Source: Aliirhizobium wenxiniae
GTDB lineage: Bacteria; Pseudomonadota; Alphaproteobacteria; Rhizobiales; Rhizobiaceae
DNA: 64,000 nucleotides
Assembly (NCBI RefSeq): GCF_014201355.1
Contig: NZ_JACHEG010000001.1
Span: 248,001 to 312,000 of the forward strand
Reading direction: 5' to 3'
The notes beneath the pieces are model-generated. The model saw only the letters and a list, made by a program, of their open reading frames with translations. It was not told the DNA's origin and searched no databases. Positions 34,910 through 45,441 of the stretch are shown piece after piece (position 1 is the first letter of the stretch; every line of letters starts with the position of its first letter). A program made the position numbers and the translations under genes.

Positions 34910-35815
34910 ATGACACTCTCTTTCAATCCCTATCAGGAAATTGCCTCGATTGCGGCGCGCCATGGACGTGGCGAGGGAGACGGGACGACGGCGATCGACG
35001 GACTGGGAATCAGCCGGCGGACGTCGCCAAGCGAGCCTTGCCACGGAAGCTACAGGCCGTGTTTCGCGATGGTGATTCAGGGTGCGAAACGCGTTCAACT
35101 CGGCAGTGATACGATCAATTACGGCGCTGGCGACTACCTTCTGACCTCGCTTGAACTTCCCGTCGCGTGGCGGGTCGTCGAGGCCAGTCCCGAGGTTCCG
35201 CATTTCTGTATCACCGTTGCGATCAGCAGCGACAAGGTGCTCGATCTGATGGGCAGAAACGGGCTTTCCAAGCCGGTGGGGCCGAGCAAAAATCAACGAG
35301 GTATCGTGGTGAATGTCGCCACGCCCGAGCTTCTGGATGCTTCCGTTCGGCTTATGCGCTTGCTCGATCGTCCAAGTGATATCCCGTCTCTCTCGCCTCT
35401 GATCGAACAGGAAATCCTCTATCGCATCCTGACAGGGCCGGCAGGCGGCCAGTTGATCAACATCGCCATTGCCGACAGCCACGGCAACCGGGTGGCGCGC
35501 GCTATTGCCTGGCTGAAGGAAAACTTTGCCGGCTCGCTCAGGATCGAGGAGCTGGCCGAACATGTCGGCATGAGCGTCTCGTCCTTCCATCATCATTTCA
35601 AGGCAATCACGGCGATGACGCCGGTTCAGTACCAGAAGCAGTTGAGGCTTCACGAAGCCCGGCGGCTGATGCTGGTGGAGGGGCTCGACGTCGGCAATGC
35701 GGGCCACCGCGTCGGATATCAGAGCCCGTCGCAGTTCAGTCGCGAATATAGCCGCCTTTACGGCCTGTCTCCTGCGCGTGACATGGATGCGGTCCGGGTT
35801 TCGGCCACGGGCTGA
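34910..35815 (+). CDS. AraC-family transcriptional regulator
   Basis: 301-residue regulator. The N-terminal AraC_N effector domain includes FAMVIQGAKRVQLGSDTINY and YLLTSLELPV; the C-terminal double HTH includes IEELAEHVGMSVSSFHHHFK and GHRVGYQSPSQFSREYSRLYG. The N-terminal domain type is common in regulators sitting divergent from oxidoreductase genes, matching the adjacent alcohol dehydrogenase. The ATG at 34910 has GGAGA about 9 bases upstream; an ATG 13 codons earlier is an alternative. The 190-bp intergenic region should contain both promoters. Confidence 0.9.
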   Translation: MTLSFNPYQEIASIAARHGRGEGDGTTAIDGLGISRRTSPSEPCHGSYRPCFAMVIQGAKRVQLGSDTINYGAGDYLLTSLELPVAWRVVEASPEVPHFCITVAISSDKVLDLMGRNGLSKPVGPSKNQRGIVVNVATPELLDASVRLMRLLDRPSDIPSLSPLIEQEILYRILTGPAGGQLINIAIADSHGNRVARAIAWLKENFAGSLRIEELAEHVGMSVSSFHHHFKAITAMTPVQYQKQLRLHEARRLMLVEGLDVGNAGHRVGYQSPSQFSREYSRLYGLSPARDMDAVRVSATG

Positions 35816-35859
35816 GTTTTCACTTTTCCAGATTCCTATCAGCCGTGTGCAAGTCAGGC

Positions 35860-35909
35860 TTGACGGAAAGCAGAATTGCTTTATACGACGGAACCGTACC
35901 GTACGGTAC
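35860..35909 (+). promoter_or_regulatory. sigma70-type promoter with 14-bp palindromic operator before the TetR gene
   Basis: TTGACG (-35, 35860-35865) and TATACG (-10, 35882-35887) are separated by 16 bp. Eight bases past the -10 lies the perfect palindrome GTACCGTACGGTAC (35896-35909), spanning the expected start of transcription. This fits an autorepressed tetR promoter. Confidence 0.75.
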
Positions 35910-35928
35910 CTGATGGGAGCAGTCGCAA

Positions 35929-37648
<1,720 letters not shown>

Positions 37649-37675
37649 TCGGCTCGGTCACCGAGTAGGGAAAAC

Positions 37676-37702
37676 GCACCGCGCGGGATAACCGCGCGGT
37701 GC
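37676..37702 (-). terminator. terminator between ilvC and the RbsD/FucU gene
   Basis: GCACCGCGCGG (37676-37686) pairs with CCGCGCGGTGC (37692-37702). On the minus strand it is followed by GTTTTCC, so it best serves the RbsD/FucU gene; ilvC may use it too. Confidence 0.8.
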
Positions 37703-37710
37703 TCGTATCA

Positions 37711-38163
37711 TCATTCCTTGGGCGGGATGACGCCCTTGGTGAGGATGAAGCAGCCATAGAAGCGGAGTTCGCCGGTGGCGACGACGCAATAGGCCTTTTT
37801 GGCCGTCTCGTAGAAGGCGTGGCGTTCGATTGCATACATCGGCGCAGGCTTGCTTTCGGCGGCATCGATCTCCGCCTGTATCTCTTTCTGAATGTCTGGG
37901 ATTTCGTCCGGCTTGCCGATGACCTCCATGCGCCCGACCGAAGGTTGCAGCGGCGTATCGAGCGGAAGGACCGAAAGGATCGCCTTCAGGGCGCGCGGCG
38001 CCGAAATATTGTCCATCCTTATGACCTTGCCTAGCACCGTTTGGCGGGCGATCGAATCGGATGGGAAATTTGCATCTGCAAGCACGAGCGTATCGCCGTG
38101 CCCCATGGATTTCAGGGCATAAAGAAGATCGGCGCTCAGCGCCGGATCCAGGTTTTTCAGCAT
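37711..38163 (-). CDS. RbsD/FucU family protein (sugar mutarotase)
   Basis: 150-residue protein of the RbsD/FucU family, which interconverts anomers of fucose or ribose. Characteristic segments are LSADLLYALKSMGHGDTLVL (with the catalytic His), ADANFPSDSIA, RHAFYETAKKAYCVVATGEL and RFYGCFILTKGVI near the C-terminus, where the conserved aromatic pair favours the FucU side. GGAGGAG precedes the ATG. No sugar transporter or kinase is adjacent, so the physiological sugar is not indicated. Confidence 0.87.
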   Translation of the reverse strand: MLKNLDPALSADLLYALKSMGHGDTLVLADANFPSDSIARQTVLGKVIRMDNISAPRALKAILSVLPLDTPLQPSVGRMEVIGKPDEIPDIQKEIQAEIDAAESKPAPMYAIERHAFYETAKKAYCVVATGELRFYGCFILTKGVIPPKE

Positions 38164-38347
38164 TCGTTTCTCCTCCAGAATACGGAAATTTCCTCGTCCG
38201 ATGCGTTATCGCAGGCAAATGGCGAGACGCACAGAGAAATGTCATGGAGACAAAAAATGCCGCAGGAGATGATAGGTCAGTATTGCTGACCTGTCGAAAT
38301 TTATATAAACGGATTGCAACAAAATTGAAATAACAGGAAACATCCCC

Positions 38348-39592
38348 ATGCTAGATTGGGAACATATCTTCGCCACGCGCTCCAGCCGGATGAAAGCCTC
38401 CGAAATCCGCGAGCTGCTGAAACTGCTTGAACAGCCGGACATCATCTCCTTTGCCGGCGGCATTCCCGACCCCGCCCTGTTTCCTGCAGAAGAGTTCAAA
38501 GCGGCCTATGCCGATATCTTTTCCGGCTCCCAGGTGAACTCCGCTCTGCAATATTCCGTCAGCGAGGGTTACAAGCCGCTGCGCGACTGGATCGTCGCTG
38601 ATGTCGCGAAGATCGGCATCGAGTGTTCCGCCGATAACGTGTTCATCACCTCCGGCTCGCAGCAGGCGCTCGATTATCTCGGCAAGCTGTTTTTGTCGCC
38701 AAAGGATACCGCACTAGTCACCTGGCCGACCTATCTGGGCGCACTATCTGCCTTCAACGCCTATGAGCCGAATTACGACCAGCTGTCGCTGAACGGCAAC
38801 CGGACGCCGGACGCCTATCGCGATACGGCATCCAAGCTGGGTGGTTCGGTCAAGTTCGCCTATCTGTCTGCAGATTTTTCCAACCCGACCGGCGAGACGA
38901 TCGACCGCGCGGGCCGTGAAAAACTGCTGGCGCTGGCGGACGAGCTGGATATCGCGATCCTCGAGGATGCGGCTTATCAAAACCTGCGTTTCGATGGCGA
39001 GCCTGTTGCCCCGATTCTGGCGCTCGACATCGCCCGCAAGGGCGGCATCGAAAATACCCGCACGATCTATAGCGGCAGTTTTTCCAAGACGCTGGCTCCG
39101 GGCCTGCGCGTCGGTTTCGTCATCGCCGCCATGCCGGTCATCCGCAAGCTGGTTCTGATGAAACAGGCGGCCGACCTGCATTCCTCGACGATTAACCAGA
39201 TCGCCGTCGAACATGTCGCATCGCGGGGCTTTGCCGAACAGGTCGCCAAGATCAAGCGCGTCTATAGCGGCCGCCGTGATGCGATGCTGGCGGCGCTCGA
39301 AAAATACATGCCGAAAGGCACGACATGGACGAAACCGGAAGGCGGCATGTTTGTCTGGATCACGCTGCCGGAAGGCATGGACGGGGCCGAACTGCTCGCC
39401 AAGTCACTGGCGACAGAAAAGGTCGCCTTCGTGCCGGGCAAGGCTTTTTATGCGGATGGCAGCAATGCCAACACGCTTCGTGTGTCGTTCTCCTGCGCCA
39501 ATGACGAGATGATCGACGAGGGCATCAAGCGCCTTGGACGTCTGGTCGCCAACGCATCCGTATCTGAACATGAAAGCCTGCCGATCATCTGA
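38348..39592 (+). CDS. PLP-dependent aminotransferase (2-aminoadipate/MocR-like class I/II)
   Basis: 414-residue fold-type I aminotransferase. Motifs are ISFAGGIPDPALFPAEEF (substrate loop), ITSGSQQALDYLGKLFL, FSNPTGETIDRAGRE (conserved Asn-Pro-Thr-Gly), EDAAYQNLRFDGE (cofactor Asp/Tyr) and the PLP lysine in YSGSFSKTLAPGLRVGFV. It lacks the N-terminal HTH of MocR/PdxR regulators and resembles LysN-type or broad-specificity amino acid aminotransferases. It stands alone, ended by a strong terminator; the amino donor is unknown. Confidence 0.9.
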   Translation: MLDWEHIFATRSSRMKASEIRELLKLLEQPDIISFAGGIPDPALFPAEEFKAAYADIFSGSQVNSALQYSVSEGYKPLRDWIVADVAKIGIECSADNVFITSGSQQALDYLGKLFLSPKDTALVTWPTYLGALSAFNAYEPNYDQLSLNGNRTPDAYRDTASKLGGSVKFAYLSADFSNPTGETIDRAGREKLLALADELDIAILEDAAYQNLRFDGEPVAPILALDIARKGGIENTRTIYSGSFSKTLAPGLRVGFVIAAMPVIRKLVLMKQAADLHSSTINQIAVEHVASRGFAEQVAKIKRVYSGRRDAMLAALEKYMPKGTTWTKPEGGMFVWITLPEGMDGAELLAKSLATEKVAFVPGKAFYADGSNANTLRVSFSCANDEMIDEGIKRLGRLVANASVSEHESLPII

Positions 39593-39614
39593 TCGACAGT
39601 CGCATTCACAAGTT

Positions 39615-39650
39615 AAAAGGGCGGAAAACTCGAGTTTCCGCCCTTTTGTT
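39615..39650 (+). terminator. Rho-independent terminator after the aminotransferase gene
   Basis: AAAAGGGCGGAAA (39615-39627) pairs with TTTCCGCCCTTTT (39635-39647) around a 7-base loop, followed by GTTTTC. Confidence 0.93.
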
Positions 39651-39728
39651 TTCAATCCTTACCTGGACGTCAATCATTGTCATATGAGTGTCAATGTATA
39701 TGTGTTTAAGCGCGTCATCTCAAACTGG

Positions 39729-40718
39729 ATGACCCTGATGAAAAAGCTTCTCTCCACCTTCACGGCGCTCGTCGCGCTTGGTCTTTCCGGCGTTGCCAAC
39801 GCTGCCGACCTCGTCATCTATACGAGCCAGCCGAATGCAGATGCGCAGGCAACCGTCGATGGCTTCAAGGCTGCCAATCCGGGCGTCGATGTCGAGTGGG
39901 TGCGTGATGGAACGCCGCAGATCATGGCGAAGCTCAATGCGGAACTCGCTGCCGGAAATCCGGTCGCAGACGTGCTGCTGATCGCCGACACGGTTACCTT
40001 CGAGCGCATGAAGGCCGCCGGCCAGCTGCTCGCCTACAAGTCGCCGGAAGCCAAGAATTTCGATGCCTCGCTCTATGATGCAGACGGCTATTACTACTCG
40101 ACCAAGCTGATCACCACCGGCATCATGTACAACACCCAGGCTGCGATGAACCCGACGAGCTGGGCTGATCTTGCCAAGCCGGAAGCCAAGGGCCTCGTCA
40201 CCATGCCGAGCCCGGTTGCTTCGGGTGCAGCGCTTATCCACGCACAGACGCTGGCTGCCGTCGACGGTCTCGGCTGGGACTATTACAAGCAGCTGAAAGA
40301 CAATGGCGCGGTTGCAGCTGGTGGTAACGGTGGCGTTCTGAAGGCCGTCGCTTCCGGCGAGAAGGCCTATGGCGTCGTCGTCGACTACATGCCGATCCGC
40401 GAAAAGGCCAAGGGCGCTCCGGTCGAATTCGTCTTCCCGAAGGAAGGCGTTTCGGCCGTCACCGAACCGGCTGCGATCCTGTCGTCGACCAAGCATCAGG
40501 ACAATGCCAAGAAGTTCATCGATTACCTTCTCTCCGAAAACGGCCAGAAGATCGCAGCCGGCCTCGGCTACATCCCGGCTCGCAACGGCATCGACCTGCC
40601 GGCCGGCTACCCGGCTCGCAGCGAGATCAAGGTTCTGCCGCTCAACGCTGCGGATGCGCTGAAAAACTCGGAAAAGGACGTCAAGACGTTCTCCGATATC
40701 TTCGGCACCAAGGGCTGA
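39729..40718 (+). CDS. ABC transporter periplasmic binding protein, Fe(III)/phosphonate-type
   Basis: About 329 residues, start at the ATG 39729 (or 39738, MKKLL). The signal peptide is LLSTFTALVALGLSGVANA. The mature part has LVIYTSQPNADAQATVDGFK, VEWVRDGTPQIMAKLNAEL, ADVLLIADTVTFERMKAAGQ and GYIPARNGIDLP, typical of solute-binding family 1/13-like proteins (FbpA, PhnS, AfuA). A tyrosine cluster (DADGYYYST) is where iron-type homologues carry ligands, but the paired Tyr-Tyr late in the chain is not obvious. Iron, 2-aminoethylphosphonate or another anion are all possible. It is followed after 11 bp by its permease. Confidence 0.85.
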   Translation: MTLMKKLLSTFTALVALGLSGVANAADLVIYTSQPNADAQATVDGFKAANPGVDVEWVRDGTPQIMAKLNAELAAGNPVADVLLIADTVTFERMKAAGQLLAYKSPEAKNFDASLYDADGYYYSTKLITTGIMYNTQAAMNPTSWADLAKPEAKGLVTMPSPVASGAALIHAQTLAAVDGLGWDYYKQLKDNGAVAAGGNGGVLKAVASGEKAYGVVVDYMPIREKAKGAPVEFVFPKEGVSAVTEPAAILSSTKHQDNAKKFIDYLLSENGQKIAAGLGYIPARNGIDLPAGYPARSEIKVLPLNAADALKNSEKDVKTFSDIFGTKG

Positions 40719-40729
40719 TATAAAGCCTG

Positions 40730-42424
40730 ATGTTCCGATCTCAGAATCGAGGAAACAGCCAGCCACGCTGGCTGTTTTCCTTTGTCGTCGTGGTGATCTT
40801 CTTCCTGAGCATCTTGCCGCTCGGACGTCTCGCCGCGACCGGATTTTCATCGCTTTTCAATGGCGGTGCCCGCGAGCTGTTGTCCGACCCGGCCGTGTGG
40901 CAGGCGCTTTACGACACGCTCACCACGTCATTTCTGGGCATGATCGCGGCCGTCATTCTCGGCGGCGGGTTCGCGCTGCTGCTGACGCTATTCGACGTGC
41001 GCGGCAAGACGGCCCTCGGTTTCTTGTTCATGCTGCCGACGATGATCCCGCCTCAGGTGACGGCGCTCTCATGGATCGGCATGACCGGCCCTTCGAGCGC
41101 ATTGTTGAAGGCGATCGGCATGGCGCCGCCGCTCGGCTCACCGCAACCGCTTTATTCGATCGGCGGAATTGCGCTGCTTTATGGGGTGCAGAATGCACCG
41201 CTGGTTTTCCTGTCGCTGCGTGCCGGGCTTCTGGCGCTGCCGCGCGATGGTGTGGAGGCGGCCCGGCTTTCGGGGGCTTCGTCGTGGCAGGTATTGAAGG
41301 ATATCATCCTTCCTCTGTCACTGCCCGGTTTCGTCGCCGGTGCGGCGATCGCCTTCGTCTCCTGCGTCGGTAATTTCGGTATTCCGGCGATCCTCGGTAT
41401 TCCGGCCTCGATCTACACGCTGCCGACACTGATCTATTCGAAATTCGCCGCCTTCGGGCCGAATACCTTCGCCGATGTGTCGCTGCTCTCAGGCCTGATC
41501 GCCATTCTTTCGGTGATCGGTCTGACGGTCGAGGAACGGGTGCTGCGCGGGCGTGACTATCGCGTCATCGGGCTCTCCGGGCAGGTAGCGATGTTCCGGC
41601 TCGGCACCTGGCGTCCGATCGGTGAAATCGTCCTGTGGCTGGCGATTTTCATCACGCTGGTCATGCCGCTGACAGCGCTGATTGCAAGCTCGCTGGCGCC
41701 CGCCTATGGCGTGCCTTTGACGCCGGCGACCGCAACGCTGGATGCCTATCGCGAGGTCCTGTTCAAACAGGCGATCACCCGCACTGCCTTTATCAACTCC
41801 ATCTCGCTATCGCTTGCGACGGCGCTTGGTCTCCTGGTGGTGACCGTGCTGACCGGATATTATCTCGTGCGCTCGAAAAGCCGGTTGGCACCGGTGCTTT
41901 CCGCACTTGCCGAAATCCCTTATGCGCTGCCCGGTATCGTGCTCGCGGTGGCCTTGATCCTCGTCTTCGCCGCTCCGATCCCGATCATCGGCATTTCGAT
42001 CTACGGGACGATCTGGATCATTCTCGTTGCCTATTTCTCCAGCTTCTTCGCGGTCAGCCTGAAGCCGGTGGTGAGCGCCTTTCGGCAACTCGATCCGTCG
42101 CTGGAGGAGGCCGCACGGCTTTCCGGCGCAGGGTTCGGACGGCGCCTGATCGATATCGTCGTGCCTCTGGTGGCGCCGGCGGCAGGCGCGTCGGTCATTC
42201 TCGTCTTTCTCATTGCCTGCAACGAGCTCACCGTCTCGGCCATTCTATGGTCGGCCGGTACGCAGACGCTCGGTGTGGCGATCTATAATCTCGACGATAG
42301 CGGCAGCTTCAATCTCGCAGCAGCGCTCTCCGTCCTCGTGGTCATCATGGTGATCGCGATGATGCTGGCGCTGGAACTGATGGCGAAAAGACTGCCGAAA
42401 GGTGTGGTACCGTGGCGAAGCTGA
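40730..42424 (+). CDS. ABC transporter permease, two fused permease domains
   Basis: 564-residue inner-membrane protein with about 12 helices: two binding-protein-dependent permease modules in one chain, as in FbpB and PhnU/V-like systems. Each half has its EAA loop: EAARLSGASSWQVLKDIILP (about 180-200) and EEAARLSGAGFGRRLIDIVV (about 462-482). The ATG at 40730 has only a weak ribosome site. A terminator-like hairpin (40753-40783) lies within codons 8-18. The 3' end overlaps the ATPase gene by 13 bp. Substrate as for the binding protein. Confidence 0.9.
   Translation: MFRSQNRGNSQPRWLFSFVVVVIFFLSILPLGRLAATGFSSLFNGGARELLSDPAVWQALYDTLTTSFLGMIAAVILGGGFALLLTLFDVRGKTALGFLFMLPTMIPPQVTALSWIGMTGPSSALLKAIGMAPPLGSPQPLYSIGGIALLYGVQNAPLVFLSLRAGLLALPRDGVEAARLSGASSWQVLKDIILPLSLPGFVAGAAIAFVSCVGNFGIPAILGIPASIYTLPTLIYSKFAAFGPNTFADVSLLSGLIAILSVIGLTVEERVLRGRDYRVIGLSGQVAMFRLGTWRPIGEIVLWLAIFITLVMPLTALIASSLAPAYGVPLTPATATLDAYREVLFKQAITRTAFINSISLSLATALGLLVVTVLTGYYLVRSKSRLAPVLSALAEIPYALPGIVLAVALILVFAAPIPIIGISIYGTIWIILVAYFSSFFAVSLKPVVSAFRQLDPSLEEAARLSGAGFGRRLIDIVVPLVAPAAGASVILVFLIACNELTVSAILWSAGTQTLGVAIYNLDDSGSFNLAAALSVLVVIMVIAMMLALELMAKRLPKGVVPWRS
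40753..40783 (+). terminator. terminator-like hairpin inside the 5' end of the fused permease gene
   Basis: AAACAGCCAGC (40753-40763) pairs perfectly with GCTGGCTGTTT (40767-40777), a 3-base loop, followed by TCCTTT. It lies 35 bp after the binding-protein gene stop and could attenuate transcription into the permease while leaving binding-protein mRNA abundant. Confidence 0.55.
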
Positions 42425-43440
42425 TCCTCAACCGCCTTTCCAAGGCATTCGAAACCGGCGGGCGTCCGGCCGTCAACGACGTGTCGCTTGAAGTGCGTGA
42501 TGGCGGTTTTCTGGCGCTGCTCGGGCCTTCCGGTTGCGGCAAGACGACGGTGCTCAGAATGATCGCCGGTTTCGAGCAGCCGACCGATGGCTCGATCCTG
42601 CTCGGCGACCGGGTGCTTGCCGATGCCGGCGATATGGTGGCTCCGGAACATCGCAACATGGCGATGGTGTTCCAGTCCTACGCGCTGTGGCCGCATATGA
42701 GCGTCGCCGACAATGTCGGTTATCCGCTGAAAGTTCGCGGTGTCACCGGTGAGAGATGCACTGCCAAAATCCGGGAAGCGCTGGCAGCCGTACGGCTGGA
42801 AGCCTATGCGGATCGCCGCCCCGCCGATCTTTCCGGCGGCCAGCGGCAGCGGGTGGCGCTGGCGCGATGCCTTGTGACGGAGCCGGACGTGGTTCTGCTG
42901 GACGAGCCGCTTGCCAATCTCGACCGGCATCTGCGCCAGGAAATGGAAGAGACCTTTCGCGAATTCCATGCGCGGTCGGGTGCGACGATGATTTATGTCA
43001 CGCATGACCAGGCGGAAGCGATGGCGCTGGCGACGGATGTCGCGGTGATGTCCGAAGGCCGGCTTCTGCAGGTGGCGAGCCCGCAGGAAATCTATGCGCG
43101 GCCTGAGGGCCGGCTGGTCGGCGGACTGGTCGGGCAGGGGGCGATCGTCACCTGGCCCGCAGCCTCGGTGGAGAACCGGCAGCTGGACTGGGATATTCTG
43201 CAGCAACTTCTGAGCCGCTCGGATGGCACCGAATGCGCCGATATTCTTATCCGGCCGCAGGATGTCGAGATTGCCGGCGAAGGCGTACCGGCGCGAGTGA
43301 CATCCGTGCTGTTTGAAGGCGAGCGTTACGCGCTGAAACTGGCGCTCGGTGACGAGCAGGTTCTGCGTGCGTTCAGCCGTCAGCCGGTCCAGGTGGGCGA
43401 CATGGTCTCGATCGTCATCCGATCCGCCTGGAGGCTCTAG
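42412..43440 (+). CDS. ABC transporter ATP-binding protein (FbpC/PotA-like with TOBE domain)
   Basis: 342-residue ATPase with a GTG start at 42412, inside the 3' end of the permease gene (13 bp overlap). Walker A is LGPSGCGKTTVLRMIAGFEQ, the Q-loop MVFQSYALWPHMSVADNVGY, the signature LSGGQRQRVALARCL, Walker B VVLLDEPLANLDRHLRQ, and the H-loop YVTHDQAEAMALATDV. The C-terminal ~90 residues form a TOBE-like regulatory domain (DILIRPQDVEIAGEG, ARVTSVLFEGERYALKLAL). This is the CUT/FbpC/PhnT class and completes the importer. Confidence 0.93.
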   Translation: MAKLILNRLSKAFETGGRPAVNDVSLEVRDGGFLALLGPSGCGKTTVLRMIAGFEQPTDGSILLGDRVLADAGDMVAPEHRNMAMVFQSYALWPHMSVADNVGYPLKVRGVTGERCTAKIREALAAVRLEAYADRRPADLSGGQRQRVALARCLVTEPDVVLLDEPLANLDRHLRQEMEETFREFHARSGATMIYVTHDQAEAMALATDVAVMSEGRLLQVASPQEIYARPEGRLVGGLVGQGAIVTWPAASVENRQLDWDILQQLLSRSDGTECADILIRPQDVEIAGEGVPARVTSVLFEGERYALKLALGDEQVLRAFSRQPVQVGDMVSIVIRSAWRL

Positions 43441-43456
43441 CCGTCCTGAAAGTCTG

Positions 43457-43481
43457 TAGCCAGCCACATTTCGGCTGGCTA
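43457..43481 (+). terminator. hairpin after the ABC ATPase gene
   Basis: TAGCCAGCC (43457-43465) pairs with GGCTGGCTA (43473-43481), loop ACATTTC, no T-run. Position suits the end of the transporter operon. Confidence 0.5.
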
Positions 43482-43509
43482 AGGTGCGCCTGCTAACAAG
43501 GAAGCATGC

Positions 43510-44619
43510 ATGTCCCTTCGTCTCGGCACCTTCAATATCGAAAACCTCATGACCCGTTTCGACTTCTCCGGCTGGCGCAACCAGTTGCGTCAGGACAGGG
43601 TCTTGCGGCTGTTCGAAGTGGGCAGCAAACAGGAATACGAGCAACTTGAGCAGGCTCGGCTGATCGCCGAGACGGATGATACCCGCCAGCTTTCGGCTCT
43701 CGCCATCGCCGATGCGGATGCCGATATCCTGTGCCTGCAGGAAGTCGACAACATGCCGGCGCTGCAGGCTTTCGAATATGGCTATCTCTACCGGATGGTC
43801 GGCAACGGCTATCTGCAGAAATTTTTGGTTGAGGGTAATGATGGGCGAGGCATCGATGTCGCGGTCCTGATGCGCGAAGAGACGCGAAGCGGCCAGAAAA
43901 TAGAAGTTCTCGATGTGCGTAGCCACGCGATGCTGACCTATCAGGATCTCGATCTGTTTAACGACGAACTAGCGCTTACCAGCCGACCGACCGACAAGAT
44001 TTTCAAACGCGACTGCCTCGAACTGGATCTCAAAATCGGGGACAAGCGCTTGTCTCTCTACGTCGTGCATTTCAAATCGATGAGTAATTCACGCGACAAC
44101 AAGGACGGGCGTATCGGTACGATGGCGCTCCGGATCGCGGAAGCAAAGGCCGTGCGACACATCATCGAGAAAAGATTCGGTACGGAGAATACCGGTCGAA
44201 TGAATTTCGCTATCTGCGGCGACATGAATGATTATCAGGAGCGGGTGAAGGTGATCGGCACCCGCCGCACCGGCTATCAGTTCGAGCCTGTGACGGAGGA
44301 GATGAGTGCACTCGACGTTTTCAGTCACGACGACTTTGCGCACAATGTCATGACCCGGCGCGGCGTGATGGATCGCTGGACGCTTCATCATGCGCGCGGG
44401 CCAGAAGAACAGCATCTCTGCCAACTCGACTACATCTGGCTATCTCCGGCACTTGCGCAACATAATCTGGCTGCAGTGCCGGATGTCATCCGCAACGGCC
44501 AGCCGTTTCGCACGGTTTTTCCGCCGGGGCAGGAGGTGGAGCGCTATCCACGTATCGGCTGGGACAGGCCCAAGGCATCCGACCATTGCCCCGTGGTCGT
44601 GGAGTTCAATCTTCGATGA
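43510..44619 (+). CDS. endonuclease/exonuclease/phosphatase family protein
   Basis: 369-residue Mg2+-dependent phosphoesterase fold. Conserved motifs occur in order: LGTFNIENLMTRFD (metal Asn), ILCLQEVDNMPALQ (metal Glu), GRGIDVAVLMREE, LYVVHFKSMSNS (catalytic His), FAICGDMNDYQERV (Asp/Asn pair), CQLDYIWLSPAL and KASDHCPVVVEF (Asp-His). All active-site residues are thus present. There is no signal peptide. It overlaps the downstream Nudix-like gene by 4 bp (ATGA). Whether it cleaves DNA, RNA, a lipid or a nucleotide is undetermined. Confidence 0.88.
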   Translation: MSLRLGTFNIENLMTRFDFSGWRNQLRQDRVLRLFEVGSKQEYEQLEQARLIAETDDTRQLSALAIADADADILCLQEVDNMPALQAFEYGYLYRMVGNGYLQKFLVEGNDGRGIDVAVLMREETRSGQKIEVLDVRSHAMLTYQDLDLFNDELALTSRPTDKIFKRDCLELDLKIGDKRLSLYVVHFKSMSNSRDNKDGRIGTMALRIAEAKAVRHIIEKRFGTENTGRMNFAICGDMNDYQERVKVIGTRRTGYQFEPVTEEMSALDVFSHDDFAHNVMTRRGVMDRWTLHHARGPEEQHLCQLDYIWLSPALAQHNLAAVPDVIRNGQPFRTVFPPGQEVERYPRIGWDRPKASDHCPVVVEFNLR

Positions 44620-45374
44620 CCATTGATCCTGCGGGCAAGCTTGGCGCAAAGCCCGATGGTATCTGGCCGCCGCCGACAAATCCTATTCGCATCGACGCCT
44701 TCAATCTTTCGGTCGTGGACGATCCGCATCCGCTCTATCTGGCGCACGAGAGGGAAATCGAGGCGAACTGGGAAAAGGAAGCGACAGCCAATCCGCATCT
44801 TTTCAACGGCCAGATGGTGTTGCAACGGCACCTGACCTACGACAGGGGCGTCATTCGCGGTGTGGCGCATGTCATTCCCTATTCGACGCTTCTGTGGTGG
44901 CGCAAGCAGCCGGAGCCAGAAGGGGCGCTGCATCTGTTCGGCTTTGCGGTGATCGTTTCATCCGATGGCGCCATCGTTGCCATTCGTATGAGCGATCGAA
45001 CAGCTAATCCTGGGCAAGTCTATTGCGCGGCCGGCTCGCTCGACCTGAGCGACATTATTGATGGAAAACTAGATGTTGCCGGCAATATGGCCAGGGAAGT
45101 GCGTGAAGAAACCGGGTTGGACCTCTCGGAGGCTGCGGCCGACACGCATTTCTATGCCAGCCACAAGGATAATCGAGTCGTCGTTTTCAGGATATATCGC
45201 TTCCCGGTGACAGCCGAAGAACTCACCGCCCGAATCGAGGCGCATATGCCCCATGACGAGGAACAGGAGATCGACGCTGTCGTGGTGATCCGGTCTGCGG
45301 ACCCCGAGGCTCATACCTATAATCCCTTGATGCTGCCGATCCTGGACTGGTTTTTCGCAAGCGTACGCAGTTAG
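44616..45374 (+). CDS. Nudix-like protein with degenerate Nudix box
   Basis: 252-residue protein translationally coupled to the upstream phosphoesterase (ATGA). The C-terminal half contains AREVREETGLDLSEAAAD, the core of a Nudix box, but the expected Gly and first Glu of GX5EX7REUXEEXGU fall on Asp and Leu; the preceding loop (GSLDLSDIIDGKLDV) is longer than usual. The catalytic REVREE part is intact, so hydrolysis of a nucleoside diphosphate derivative remains possible. The N-terminal ~95 residues (WPPPTNPIRIDAFNLSVVDD) are not a known domain to me. Confidence 0.75.
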   Translation: MTIDPAGKLGAKPDGIWPPPTNPIRIDAFNLSVVDDPHPLYLAHEREIEANWEKEATANPHLFNGQMVLQRHLTYDRGVIRGVAHVIPYSTLLWWRKQPEPEGALHLFGFAVIVSSDGAIVAIRMSDRTANPGQVYCAAGSLDLSDIIDGKLDVAGNMAREVREETGLDLSEAAADTHFYASHKDNRVVVFRIYRFPVTAEELTARIEAHMPHDEEQEIDAVVVIRSADPEAHTYNPLMLPILDWFFASVRS

Positions 45375-45441
45375 CCTGCCGCCTTGCTTCCGCGCGTTCG
45401 GTCGGGCAGGGTGCGACACTGTCTTGAAGGGGAGGAGAGCC

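Noticed and set aside
42283..43926. 547-residue open frame on the minus strand across the ABC ATPase gene
   Set aside because: It lies opposite three well-supported plus-strand genes with intact Walker and EEP motifs; its product has no family features.
44616..45374. Calling the Nudix-like protein a pseudogene
   Set aside because: The frame is intact, translationally coupled to its neighbour and keeps the REVREE core; only part of the box deviates.
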